From NCBI RefSeq assembly GCF_024748695.1, contig NZ_CP087176.1, positions 2,473,501 through 2,537,500 on the forward strand: a stretch of 64,000 bases of DNA, read 5' to 3'. The notes beneath the pieces are model-generated. The model was not told the origin of the DNA. It was given only the letters and a program-made list of their open reading frames with translations, and did no database searches. How positions within the stretch are numbered: the first letter of the stretch is position 1; each line of letters starts with the position of its first letter. Below, in pieces: positions 41,974 through 51,100 of the stretch. Both the position numbers and the translations under genes were made by a program. The stretch is from Pseudomonas sp. B21-040 (GTDB lineage Bacteria; Pseudomonadota; Gammaproteobacteria; Pseudomonadales; Pseudomonadaceae).

Positions 41974-44508
41974 ATGGGCAATATCAAACAAGACGCCATG
42001 CCGGTGATCCGCGACGTGCGCGATTTCGACCGTAAATCCGGCAATCTGCTCGAACGGCTGGTGTTCAACTACCGCCCGCTGTTCATGCTGATGATGGCGC
42101 TGGCCACCGTGGTGCTGGGCTACATGGCCGCGACACGCCTGGAGCTGCGTCCCAGCTTCGAAAAAATGATTCCGCAAAGCCAGCCGTACATCCAGAACTT
42201 CCTGGAAAACCGCCAGTCGCTGCGTGGCCTGGGTAACTCGGTGCGCGTGGTGGTGGAAAACACCCAAGGCGATATTTTCGATCCCGGTTACCTGGACGTG
42301 CTCAAGCAGGTCAATGATCAATTGTTCCTCACCGAGGGCGTCGAGCGGGCCTGGATGAAGTCGTTGTGGAGCCCGGCGGTACGCTGGACCGAAGTCACCG
42401 AGGAAGGTTTCCAGGGTGGCCCGGTGATGCCCGATACCTACCAGGGCAAACCTGAAGAAATCGAGCAACTGCGCCAGAACATTTCCCGTGCCGGTATCGT
42501 CGGCAGCCTGGTGGCCAGCGACTTCAAATCGAGCATGCTGATTGTGCCGCTGATGGACAAGGCAGCGGCTGGTGGCCAGCGCATCAACTATCACGCGTTT
42601 TCGCAGATGCTCGAAGAGCAGTTGCGCGACAAGATCGAGTACGCCGGTGACAGCGCAGCGCGCAAGTCCGGCGTTGAAGGCAAGGGTCACTACAAGGTTC
42701 GGGTGATCGGTTTCGCCAAGTTGATGGGCGACCTGATCGATGGCCTGATTCAGGTGATGATGTTCTTCGGCCTGGCTGTCGTGACCTCGCTGATCATCAT
42801 CTACGCCTACACCCGTTGCGTACGCAGCACCCTGCTGGTGGTCGGCTGCTCGTTGATCGCGGTGGTCTGGCAACTGGGCATCGTCGCCTGGCTGGGCTAC
42901 GCCATCGACCCGTACTCGGTGCTGGTGCCGTTCCTGATCTTCGCCATCGGTGTGTCCCACGCGGCGCAGAAGATGAACGGCATCATGCAGGACATCGCTC
43001 GCGGCACCCATAAACTGATCGCCGCGCGCTACACCTTTCGCCGTCTGTTCATCGCCGGCGTTACTGCGCTGCTGGCCGACGCCGTGGGCTTTGCCGTGTT
43101 GATGCTGATCGACATTCCGGTGATCCAGGACCTGGCCATTACCGCGAGTATTGGTGTCGCGGTGTTGATCTTTACCTCGCTGCTGCTGATGCCGGTTGCA
43201 TTGTCCTATGTCGGCGTCGGCGCCAAGGCCGCCGAACGTGCCCTGAAAATCGACACCCGCGCCGACCGCCACAAAGGCTTCGGTCGCTTGTGGGATATGC
43301 TCGACCGCTTCACCACCGCCAAGTGGGCGACAGGTGCTGTGCTGGTCGCGTTGCTGATGGGCGTCGGCGGTTTCATGGTCAGCCAGCACCTGAAGATCGG
43401 CGACCTGGAAAGTGGTGCGCCGGAGTTGCGTGCCGACTCGCGTTATAACCGTGACAACGCTTACATCACCCAGCACTACGCTCTGTCCAGCGACCTGTTT
43501 GCGGTGATGATCAAGACTGCACCGGAAGGCTGCCTGAACTACAAGACGCTGGTGCTTGCCGATCGCCTGGCCTGGGAACTGCAACAGAATCCGGGCGTGC
43601 AGGCGACCACGTCGCTGGTCAACGCCGTGCGTCAAATCACGGCCGGGACCTACGAGGGCAACCCCAAGCTCAACAACATCCAGCGTAACCAGGACGTTCT
43701 GAACTACGCCGCGCAACAAGCCTCGGTCAACTCTCCTGAGTTGTTCAACACCGATTGCTCGCTGATGCCGGTGATTGCTTACCTCAAGGACCACAAGGCC
43801 GAAACCCTGGATGCCGTGGTCGCCATTGCGGACAAGTTTGCCAAGGAAAACAGCACCGATGATCGTCAGTTCCTGCTGGCTGCCGGCAGCGCCGGTATCG
43901 AAGCGGCGACCAACATCGTGGTGCGCGAGGCCAACCACACCATGCTGCTTTACGTCTACGCAGCGGTGACGTTGTTCTGCCTGATCACCTTCCGCAGCTG
44001 GCGCGCGACGCTGGTGGCGCTGTTGCCTCTGGTCCTGACTTCGATTCTTTGTGAAGCCTTGATGGTGGCCATGGGCATCGGCGTGAAAGTGGCGACTTTG
44101 CCCGTGATCGCGTTGGGGGTGGGGATCGGCGTGGACTACGCGTTGTATCTGCTCAGTGTGCAGTTGCATTTCCAGCGCCAGGGTCTGTCGCTGTCCCAGT
44201 CCTACCGCAACGCCGTGTCGTTCACGGGCCGGGTGGTCGGCCTGGTCGGCATCACCCTGGCGGCAGGCGTGGTGTGCTGGGTCTGGTCGCCGATCAAGTT
44301 CCAGGCTGACATGGGCATCCTGCTGACCTTCATGTTTCTGTGGAACATGCTCGGCGCGCTGATCCTGATTCCGGCCCTGTCGTACTTCCTGTTGCGCAAT
44401 CGGGCGCTGGAACGGGGTGACGTTACCGACGAAACCCCAGCACAAACCGATACCTGCGATACCGCTCAACGTCCTGGCATGCCCCATGCCGTGACCACTT
44501 CCGAGTAA
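41974..44508 (+). CDS. MMPL/RND-superfamily exporter
   Basis: An 844-residue inner-membrane protein with the RND/MMPL layout: one helix near 30-50, a periplasmic domain, a block of helices around 255-420, a second periplasmic domain (about 475-640) and a final helical block (about 650-810). The conserved GVGIGVDYALYLLSVQ near 710 is the MMPL proton-relay segment. These proteins move lipids or hydrophobic compounds. With the Ycf48-like protein, DUF1302 and DUF1329 it could form an envelope-spanning lipid route; direction is unknown. Confidence 0.9.
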   Translation: MGNIKQDAMPVIRDVRDFDRKSGNLLERLVFNYRPLFMLMMALATVVLGYMAATRLELRPSFEKMIPQSQPYIQNFLENRQSLRGLGNSVRVVVENTQGDIFDPGYLDVLKQVNDQLFLTEGVERAWMKSLWSPAVRWTEVTEEGFQGGPVMPDTYQGKPEEIEQLRQNISRAGIVGSLVASDFKSSMLIVPLMDKAAAGGQRINYHAFSQMLEEQLRDKIEYAGDSAARKSGVEGKGHYKVRVIGFAKLMGDLIDGLIQVMMFFGLAVVTSLIIIYAYTRCVRSTLLVVGCSLIAVVWQLGIVAWLGYAIDPYSVLVPFLIFAIGVSHAAQKMNGIMQDIARGTHKLIAARYTFRRLFIAGVTALLADAVGFAVLMLIDIPVIQDLAITASIGVAVLIFTSLLLMPVALSYVGVGAKAAERALKIDTRADRHKGFGRLWDMLDRFTTAKWATGAVLVALLMGVGGFMVSQHLKIGDLESGAPELRADSRYNRDNAYITQHYALSSDLFAVMIKTAPEGCLNYKTLVLADRLAWELQQNPGVQATTSLVNAVRQITAGTYEGNPKLNNIQRNQDVLNYAAQQASVNSPELFNTDCSLMPVIAYLKDHKAETLDAVVAIADKFAKENSTDDRQFLLAAGSAGIEAATNIVVREANHTMLLYVYAAVTLFCLITFRSWRATLVALLPLVLTSILCEALMVAMGIGVKVATLPVIALGVGIGVDYALYLLSVQLHFQRQGLSLSQSYRNAVSFTGRVVGLVGITLAAGVVCWVWSPIKFQADMGILLTFMFLWNMLGALILIPALSYFLLRNRALERGDVTDETPAQTDTCDTAQRPGMPHAVTTSE

Positions 44509-44515
44509 GTTAAAG

Positions 44516-46294
44516 ATGTCTGACTACAACGCTCCTCTGCGCGACATGCGCTTCGTACTCAACGAGGTTTTTCAGGTGTCCCGGCTGTGGGCCAGTTTGC
44601 CTGGCCTGGCTGAAGTGATCGATGAAGAAACCGCTGCCGCGATCCTCGAAGAGGCCGGCAAAATCAGCGGCGAAGTCATTGCACCCTTGAACCGTGCCAG
44701 CGACGAACAGGGTTGCACCTGGAACAACGGCTCGGTCAGCGCACCGGACGGTTTTGCGCAGGCGTACCAGGCATTCGCCGAGGGCGGTTGGGTCGGTGTC
44801 GGCGGTGATCCGCACTACGGTGGCATGGGCATGCCCAAGGCCATTTCCGCGCAGGTCGAAGAGATGGTCAACGCGGCCAGCCTGTCGTTCGGCCTGTACC
44901 CGATGTTGACCGCCGGCGCGTGCCTGTCGATCAAGGCCCACGCCAGTGAAGAACTGAAAGCGACGTACCTGCCGAACATGTACGCCGGCACCTGGACCGG
45001 TTCGATGTGCCTGACCGAGGCCCATGCCGGCACCGATCTGGGCTTGATCCGCACCAAGGCCGAACCTCAGGCCGACGGCAGCTATGCGATCAGCGGCAGC
45101 AAGATTTTCATCACCGGTGGCGACCACGACCTGACGGAAAACATCATCCATCTGGTCCTGGCCCGCCTGCCGGATGCACCGGCGGGGCCTAAAGGCATTT
45201 CCCTGTTCCTGGTGCCGAAAGTATTGGTCAATGCCGACGGTTCACTGGGCGAAAAAAACGCCCTGTCCTGCGGCTCCATCGAGCACAAGATGGGCATCAA
45301 GGCCTCCGCTACCTGCGTCATGAACTTTGACGGCGCGAAAGGCTGGATCGTCGACGCGCCGAACAAAGGCCTGGCTGCGATGTTCACCATGATGAATTAC
45401 GAACGCCTGGGTGTGGGTATCCAGGGCCTGGCACAGGGTGAGCGCTCGTATCAGAACGCCGTCGCCTATGCCCGTGACCGCCTGCAAAGTCGTGCGCCGA
45501 CCGGCGCGCAATGCAAAGACAAATCCGCCGACCCGATCATCGTCCACCCGGACGTGCGCCGCATGCTGCTGACCATGAAAGCCTTGAACGAAGGCGGTCG
45601 TGCATTCTCGACGTACGTGGCCATGCAACTGGACACCGCCAAGTACAGCGAAGACGAAACGACCCGCAAGCGTGCTGAAGAATTGGTGGCGTTGCTGACG
45701 CCGGTGGCCAAGGCGTTTCTCACCGACATGGGCCTGGAGACCACGATTCACGGTCAGCAAGTCTTCGGCGGCCACGGCTACATTCGCGAGTGGGGCCAGG
45801 AGCAACTGGTGCGCGACGTGCGCATCACGCAAATCTACGAAGGCACCAACGGCATCCAGTCGCTGGACCTGGCCGGGCGCAAGATCGTCGCCAGCGGCGG
45901 GGCGCTCTATCGTCTGTTCGCTTCTGAAATTCGCGACTTCACCGCCAACGCCAGTGCTGACCTTGGCGAGTTCACCAAACCGTTGAACGCCGCGCTGGAC
46001 ACCCTCGACGAATTGACCGAGTGGTTGCTGGACCGGGCGAAAAACAACCCGAACGAAATCGGTGCAGCCTCGGTCGAGTACCTGCATGTGTTCGGCTACA
46101 CCGCCTACGCCTACATGTGGGCGCTGATGGCCAAGGCCGCCCTGAGCGCGCCTTCCGAGGACGACTTCTACGCGAGCAAGCTCGGCACCGCGCGTTTCTA
46201 CTTCGCCCGGTTGTTGCCGCGCATCCATTCGTTGAGCGCGTCGGCCCAGGCCGGCAGCGAATGCCTCTACGAACTGGATGCAGAGCAGTTCTGA
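44516..46294 (+). CDS. Acyl-CoA dehydrogenase (DmdC-like, 592 residues)
   Basis: FAD enzyme of beta-oxidation that makes enoyl-CoA. It has 592 residues, longer than the usual ~380 because of a C-terminal extension typical of the DmdC/PA0506-like subgroup. Seen are MCLTEAHAGTDLG near 162 (flavin loop), ITGGDHDLTENI near 196, and VFGGHGYIREWGQEQLVRD near 417, with the subunit-contact and catalytic region close by in ITQIYEGTNGIQS. The gene starts seven bases after the MMPL gene, indicating one operon. Confidence 0.92.
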   Translation: MSDYNAPLRDMRFVLNEVFQVSRLWASLPGLAEVIDEETAAAILEEAGKISGEVIAPLNRASDEQGCTWNNGSVSAPDGFAQAYQAFAEGGWVGVGGDPHYGGMGMPKAISAQVEEMVNAASLSFGLYPMLTAGACLSIKAHASEELKATYLPNMYAGTWTGSMCLTEAHAGTDLGLIRTKAEPQADGSYAISGSKIFITGGDHDLTENIIHLVLARLPDAPAGPKGISLFLVPKVLVNADGSLGEKNALSCGSIEHKMGIKASATCVMNFDGAKGWIVDAPNKGLAAMFTMMNYERLGVGIQGLAQGERSYQNAVAYARDRLQSRAPTGAQCKDKSADPIIVHPDVRRMLLTMKALNEGGRAFSTYVAMQLDTAKYSEDETTRKRAEELVALLTPVAKAFLTDMGLETTIHGQQVFGGHGYIREWGQEQLVRDVRITQIYEGTNGIQSLDLAGRKIVASGGALYRLFASEIRDFTANASADLGEFTKPLNAALDTLDELTEWLLDRAKNNPNEIGAASVEYLHVFGYTAYAYMWALMAKAALSAPSEDDFYASKLGTARFYFARLLPRIHSLSASAQAGSECLYELDAEQF

Positions 46295-46398
46295 TCGCCA
46301 TGCCCCCGCGACTTCCGGCCTAGCGCCGGAAGTCGAATGCAACCGTGTGCATCACGGGGCATTGAGCCAACGCTAAAAAGGACCAGGAACCCCCAACC

Positions 46399-48048
46399 AT
46401 GATGGCGACAAAAATAATCCCGCCCGCCGACGGCGCCTATGCCTATCCCTTGCTGATCAAACAGCTCTTGCTGTCCGGTGTGCGCTACGAGCCGGGCCGG
46501 GAAATCGTGTATGCCGACAAACTGCGCTACAGCTACCAGACGCTCAACAAGCGTATCCGCCGGCTGGCCAATGCCCTGACGGCGGCCGGCGTCAAGGCTG
46601 GCGACACCGTGGCATTGCTCGACTGGGACAGCCATCGCTACCTGGAGTGCTTCTTCGCCGTGCCGATGATCGGCGCGGTGCTGCACACGGTGAACATCCG
46701 TCTTTCGCCGGACCAGGTGCTCTTCACCATGAACCACGCCGAAGATGATGTGGTGCTGGTGCATGATGATTTCCTGCCGTTGCTGGAGCCGATCCAGGAC
46801 AAACTCACCACCGTCAAACGCTACGTGCAATTGACGGACGATTCGGCGACCGATACCTCATTACCGGTGTTGGGCGAGTATGAGCACCTGCTGTCCCAGG
46901 CCTCAGACCAGTACGACTTCCCCGATTTTGACGAGAACTCGGTGGCGACGCTGTTCTACACCACCGGCACCACCGGCGACCCGAAAGGGGTGTATTTCAC
47001 CCACCGCCAATTGGTCCTGCACACGTTGAATGCCGTCGCCACGCTGGGCGTTTATCAAGGCCAGCCGCTGCTGCGTTCCGATGACGTGTACATGCCCATC
47101 ACACCGATGTTTCACGTGCATGCGTGGGGTGTGCCGTATGTCGCGACACTGATGGGCATCAAGCAGGTCTATCCCGGCCGCTACGAACCCAACAGCCTGG
47201 TCAAACTCTTCCGCGAAGAAAAGGTCACGTTCTCCCACTGCGTACCGACCATTTTGCAAATGATCCTGAACTGCGAGGCGGCCAAACAGACCCGTTTCGA
47301 CGGTTGGAAAATGCTCCTGGGCGGCAGCGCGTTGACCCTGGGGATTGCCAGCGAGGCGAGCGCCAAAGGGATTGCGGTGCACTGCGGTTACGGCATGTCG
47401 GAAACCTGCCCACTGCTGTGCCTGACTTACCTGCGTGAAGACGACCTTGCGCAATCCACCGAGGAGCAACTGGCCATCCGCATCAAGACCGGGACACCGG
47501 TGCCGATGGTCGACCTGAAAATCATCGATGCCAGTGGCAACGACGTTGTCCATGACGGCGAGTCCCTTGGGGAAATCGTGGTCCGCGCGCCCTGGCTGAC
47601 CCAAGGCTATTTGCATGAGCCCGAAAAGGGCGCCGAGCTGTGGCAGGGCGGTTGGCTGCACACCGGCGACATGGCTTCCATCGACCCGTTGGGCGGGGTG
47701 GAAATCAAAGACCGAATCAAGGATGTGATCAAGACCGGGGGCGAGTGGATCAGCTCCCTGGAGCTGGAGAGCCTGATCAGCGAGCACGAGGCGGTGATGT
47801 CCGTCGCGGTCGTCGGCATTGTCGATGAACAGTGGGGCGAACGGCCCATGGCGCTGGTGGTGTGCGAACCGGGGCAGTATCTGGATCGTAAAATCCTTGA
47901 AGCGCATCTTCAAGGCTTTGTCGAGAGTGGCCGCATCAACAAATGGGCGATCCCCAAGCAGTTCAAGTTCGTGGCTGAAATCCCCAAGACCAGTGTGGGG
48001 AAAATCAACAAGAAGCTCATTCGCGAACACGCATTGGCTGAAGGTTGA
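46399..48048 (+). CDS. AMP-forming fatty-acyl-CoA ligase
   Basis: A 549-residue adenylate-forming enzyme that activates a carboxylic acid to its CoA ester. The P-loop YTTGTTGDPKGVYFTHRQ lies near 191, YGMSETCPL near 333 is motif A5, and GWLHTGDMASIDPLGGVEIKDR near 420 carries the conserved Asp and Arg. The C-terminal catalytic Lys is in KTSVGKINKK near 535. It is similar to medium- and long-chain fatty acid or DmdB-like ligases. ATG 46399 or 46402 could be used. It is the last gene of the cluster; a strong terminator follows. Confidence 0.92.
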   Translation: MMATKIIPPADGAYAYPLLIKQLLLSGVRYEPGREIVYADKLRYSYQTLNKRIRRLANALTAAGVKAGDTVALLDWDSHRYLECFFAVPMIGAVLHTVNIRLSPDQVLFTMNHAEDDVVLVHDDFLPLLEPIQDKLTTVKRYVQLTDDSATDTSLPVLGEYEHLLSQASDQYDFPDFDENSVATLFYTTGTTGDPKGVYFTHRQLVLHTLNAVATLGVYQGQPLLRSDDVYMPITPMFHVHAWGVPYVATLMGIKQVYPGRYEPNSLVKLFREEKVTFSHCVPTILQMILNCEAAKQTRFDGWKMLLGGSALTLGIASEASAKGIAVHCGYGMSETCPLLCLTYLREDDLAQSTEEQLAIRIKTGTPVPMVDLKIIDASGNDVVHDGESLGEIVVRAPWLTQGYLHEPEKGAELWQGGWLHTGDMASIDPLGGVEIKDRIKDVIKTGGEWISSLELESLISEHEAVMSVAVVGIVDEQWGERPMALVVCEPGQYLDRKILEAHLQGFVESGRINKWAIPKQFKFVAEIPKTSVGKINKKLIREHALAEG

Positions 48049-48094
48049 GGCCACCGGGAGTTGGCTGGACGCGGACTTCCCGGGGTAGTAAATG

Positions 48095-48129
48095 AACGTG
48101 GCGTGAGGGCAACCTCACGCCACGTTTTT
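48095..48129 (+). terminator. Rho-independent terminator after the acyl-CoA ligase gene
   Basis: AACGTGGCGTGAGG-GCAA-CCTCACGCCACGTT is a perfect 14-bp stem ending in TTTTT. Confidence 0.93.
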
Positions 48130-48184
48130 GTTTGTGCCTGTCTGGCGTTTTGTGAGGGCGAATTAGAGATTTGCCCTACGGCCA

Positions 48185-51100
48185 TTGCCTACTTCCCTGA
48201 CTTCTTTCCGGTTTGATCCCCGGCAAAGTCTCGCGCGCCCATTTTCTGCGCGAGGGATTGCTGATGTTCGACCCGATTTTCCACTCCACTTCATACCGTT
48301 CGGTGCGTTGATGGCGCACATCGCCCGCATCGAGCAGGAGCTCGACCGTTTTCCGGACACCTTGTCTCTCTACCGTGAACAGCTGAAACGCTGGTATGGT
48401 CAAGCGGCAGACCAAGCCAGTCACATTGCTGATTTGCCTTCGCTGATGGGTATGGAACGGATCGTCCGATTCGGCACCACCATCACCACGGTGAGCAGTG
48501 GCGACGACGAGTTTTTCTCTACCGTCGTGCAATGCCAGAAGGGCGGAAAGCTAGAAATCGAGAGCAAGTTTGAATCGGTTTATGACGTTCCCGTGGGGAA
48601 TATTCAGGTCGATGTAATTGCCATGGATGGCGGCAAGATCACACCGGTCAAGCTCGATGAAAATGGCAAAGGGACTTTCACGGGGGAAGCGGGCAAGTTC
48701 TATCGCATCCACGTCAACGACGAAGTAACACCGCAGCAAGTCGATGATCTTTTCTCTTCTTACGACGGTCTGACCGCAGAACTGGGGGGCTGGTTACGCA
48801 AAGAATGGGAAGGGTTTAAGCCGCAGTGGTCGCAGTCGACTTTTGCGGCTGCCGGGAATGGATTGCTGGCGGGAGGATGGGCCGCGGTCATGGGGGTTTG
48901 GGATGGCCTGAGCCTTGTCTTTGACATCCTCAAAAATCCAGGCGCTCACCTTGAAAAGCTTGGCAGCGGTGCGCAGCACCTCATCGATCTGGCGAAGCAA
49001 TCTCCTGCAGCGATGGAAAAAGCCATGCTGCTGGCCAGTGATGAAGCGGCGCTTTGTCTGCTGTTTCGCGCTGCCAGTCTGTGGTTGTCGGCGTTACCAC
49101 CCAGTGAAGTGGCAGGTAAGGCGGCAGAGCTGGCCAGCCACGTCATCGTCTCGGTGTTGATCGATATTCTGATTGCTTTGGCGTTGGCCTGTACGGTGAT
49201 AGGTATACCCATCGCCAAAGCCTATTTAGCATCTCGCGGGCTCAAGTACGGGATGGTGTTGGCCGGTTTCGCGATCCGTTTCATCGAGGCCACCTTCAAC
49301 ATCCTCAACCGCTTCATGAAGTACGTCGACCAGTACAAAGCCGTCGCCGCACGCGGTGTTGCTGGGGGGCTGAAAAAAGGTGGAGTGTTGTTGCGCTGGG
49401 ATGCCAAACGCAACACCACCCTCAAGCAAAACGAACATCACGACAACGCCCCGGATCAGGCGAAAAACCCCAACGGCGACTCAGCCGATTCTGCCAACAA
49501 AACCGCCACCAACAAATGCCCGGTGTCGATGGTCACTGGCGAAGAACTGCTGACCCTCACCGACGGTTCGCTGGACGGCCTCCTGCCGTTCGACTTCACC
49601 CGGCTCTATCGCACCAGCGCCGCCGAGCTCGATTGCGGCCTCGGTTTCGGCTGGAGTCATTCCTTATCCCATCGACTGGAAATCGATGGCGACAGCGTCA
49701 TCTGGATTGACCACGAAAACCGTCGCAGCGCTTTCCCACTGCCGAGCAGCGAGCGTCCGGCCATCCACAACAGCCTGTCGCGTGCGGCGATTTACCTCGG
49801 TACTGAACCGCAAGAACTGATCCTCGCCCAGGCCGGCGACGACACGCGCTTTTACCATTTTCACCACGGCCAACTCACGGCGATCAGTGACGCCTACGCC
49901 AACCGCTTGCGCATCACCCGCGACCGCCAGGCGCGCATTCAGCGCCTCGACAACGGCGCCGGTCGCGCCTTGCTGTTGCGTTATGAACGCAATCATCTGG
50001 TCGCCGTCGACTATCAGGTGTTTGCCCCGACGCAGACCCTCGAAGCGTCCTGGCAGACCGAGCAAACATTGGTCAGTTACACCTACGACGAACGCGCACA
50101 GCTTATCGAAGCGACCAACGCCGCCGACGAAAGCGAGCGCTACGACTACGACGACCAGCACGTCATCCTCCAGCGGCAACTGGCCGGCGGGGCGAGTTTT
50201 TTCTGGGAGTGGGAGCGCTCCGGCAAGGCGGCACGCTGCATCCGCCACTGGGCCTCGTTCGCGCAGATGGACGCGCGCTATGTCTGGGATGACGCCGGTA
50301 GCGTCACCGTCCACAACATCGATGGCAGCGAAGAAGTTTACGTCCACGACGAGCGTGCGCGGCTGGTGCGCAAGGTCGACCTGGACGGTGGCGAACAGCT
50401 CAAGGCCTACGACGAGCAAGGGCGGCTGATCGCCGAGCAGGATGCGCTCGGCGCCGTCACCGAATACCGCTATGACGAAGTCGGACGCCTGGTGGCGCTG
50501 ATTCCGCCAGAAGACGAGCCAACGGCCTACGAGTACCGCAACGGTTTCCTGCATGCGCGCTATCGCGGCCAAGCCATTTGGAAGTACCACCGTAACGCTC
50601 AGGGCGACGTCACTGAAGCGACCGACCCCGATGGCCAAACCACCCATTACCACTACGATGCCCAAGGACGTTTGCTGTCGATCCGCTACCCGGACACCAG
50701 CCGCCATGTATTCGTCTGGAATGCCTTGGGGCAATTGCTCGAAGAGACCTTGCCGGACGGTGGTCAACGGCGCTTTTCCTACGATGCCTTGGGGCGGCAG
50801 CTTACCCGTCAGGACGAACATGGCGCCGTCACGAAGTACCAATGGGACGCCGTCGGTCGACTGATCCAGACGACCCTGCCGACAGGCGCCAGTCGCGCCT
50901 ATAGCTACAACGCCTACGGAAAAGTCACCGCCGAACGCGACGAACTGGGGCGCGTCACGCGTTACGAGTACGTCGACGATCTGCACCTGGTCAGCCGCCG
51001 TCTCAACGCCGATGGCACTCAGCTGAAATATCGCTACGACAACGCGCAGCTGTTACTCACGGAAATCGAGAACGAATCCGGTGAAAAATATCAGCTGGAC

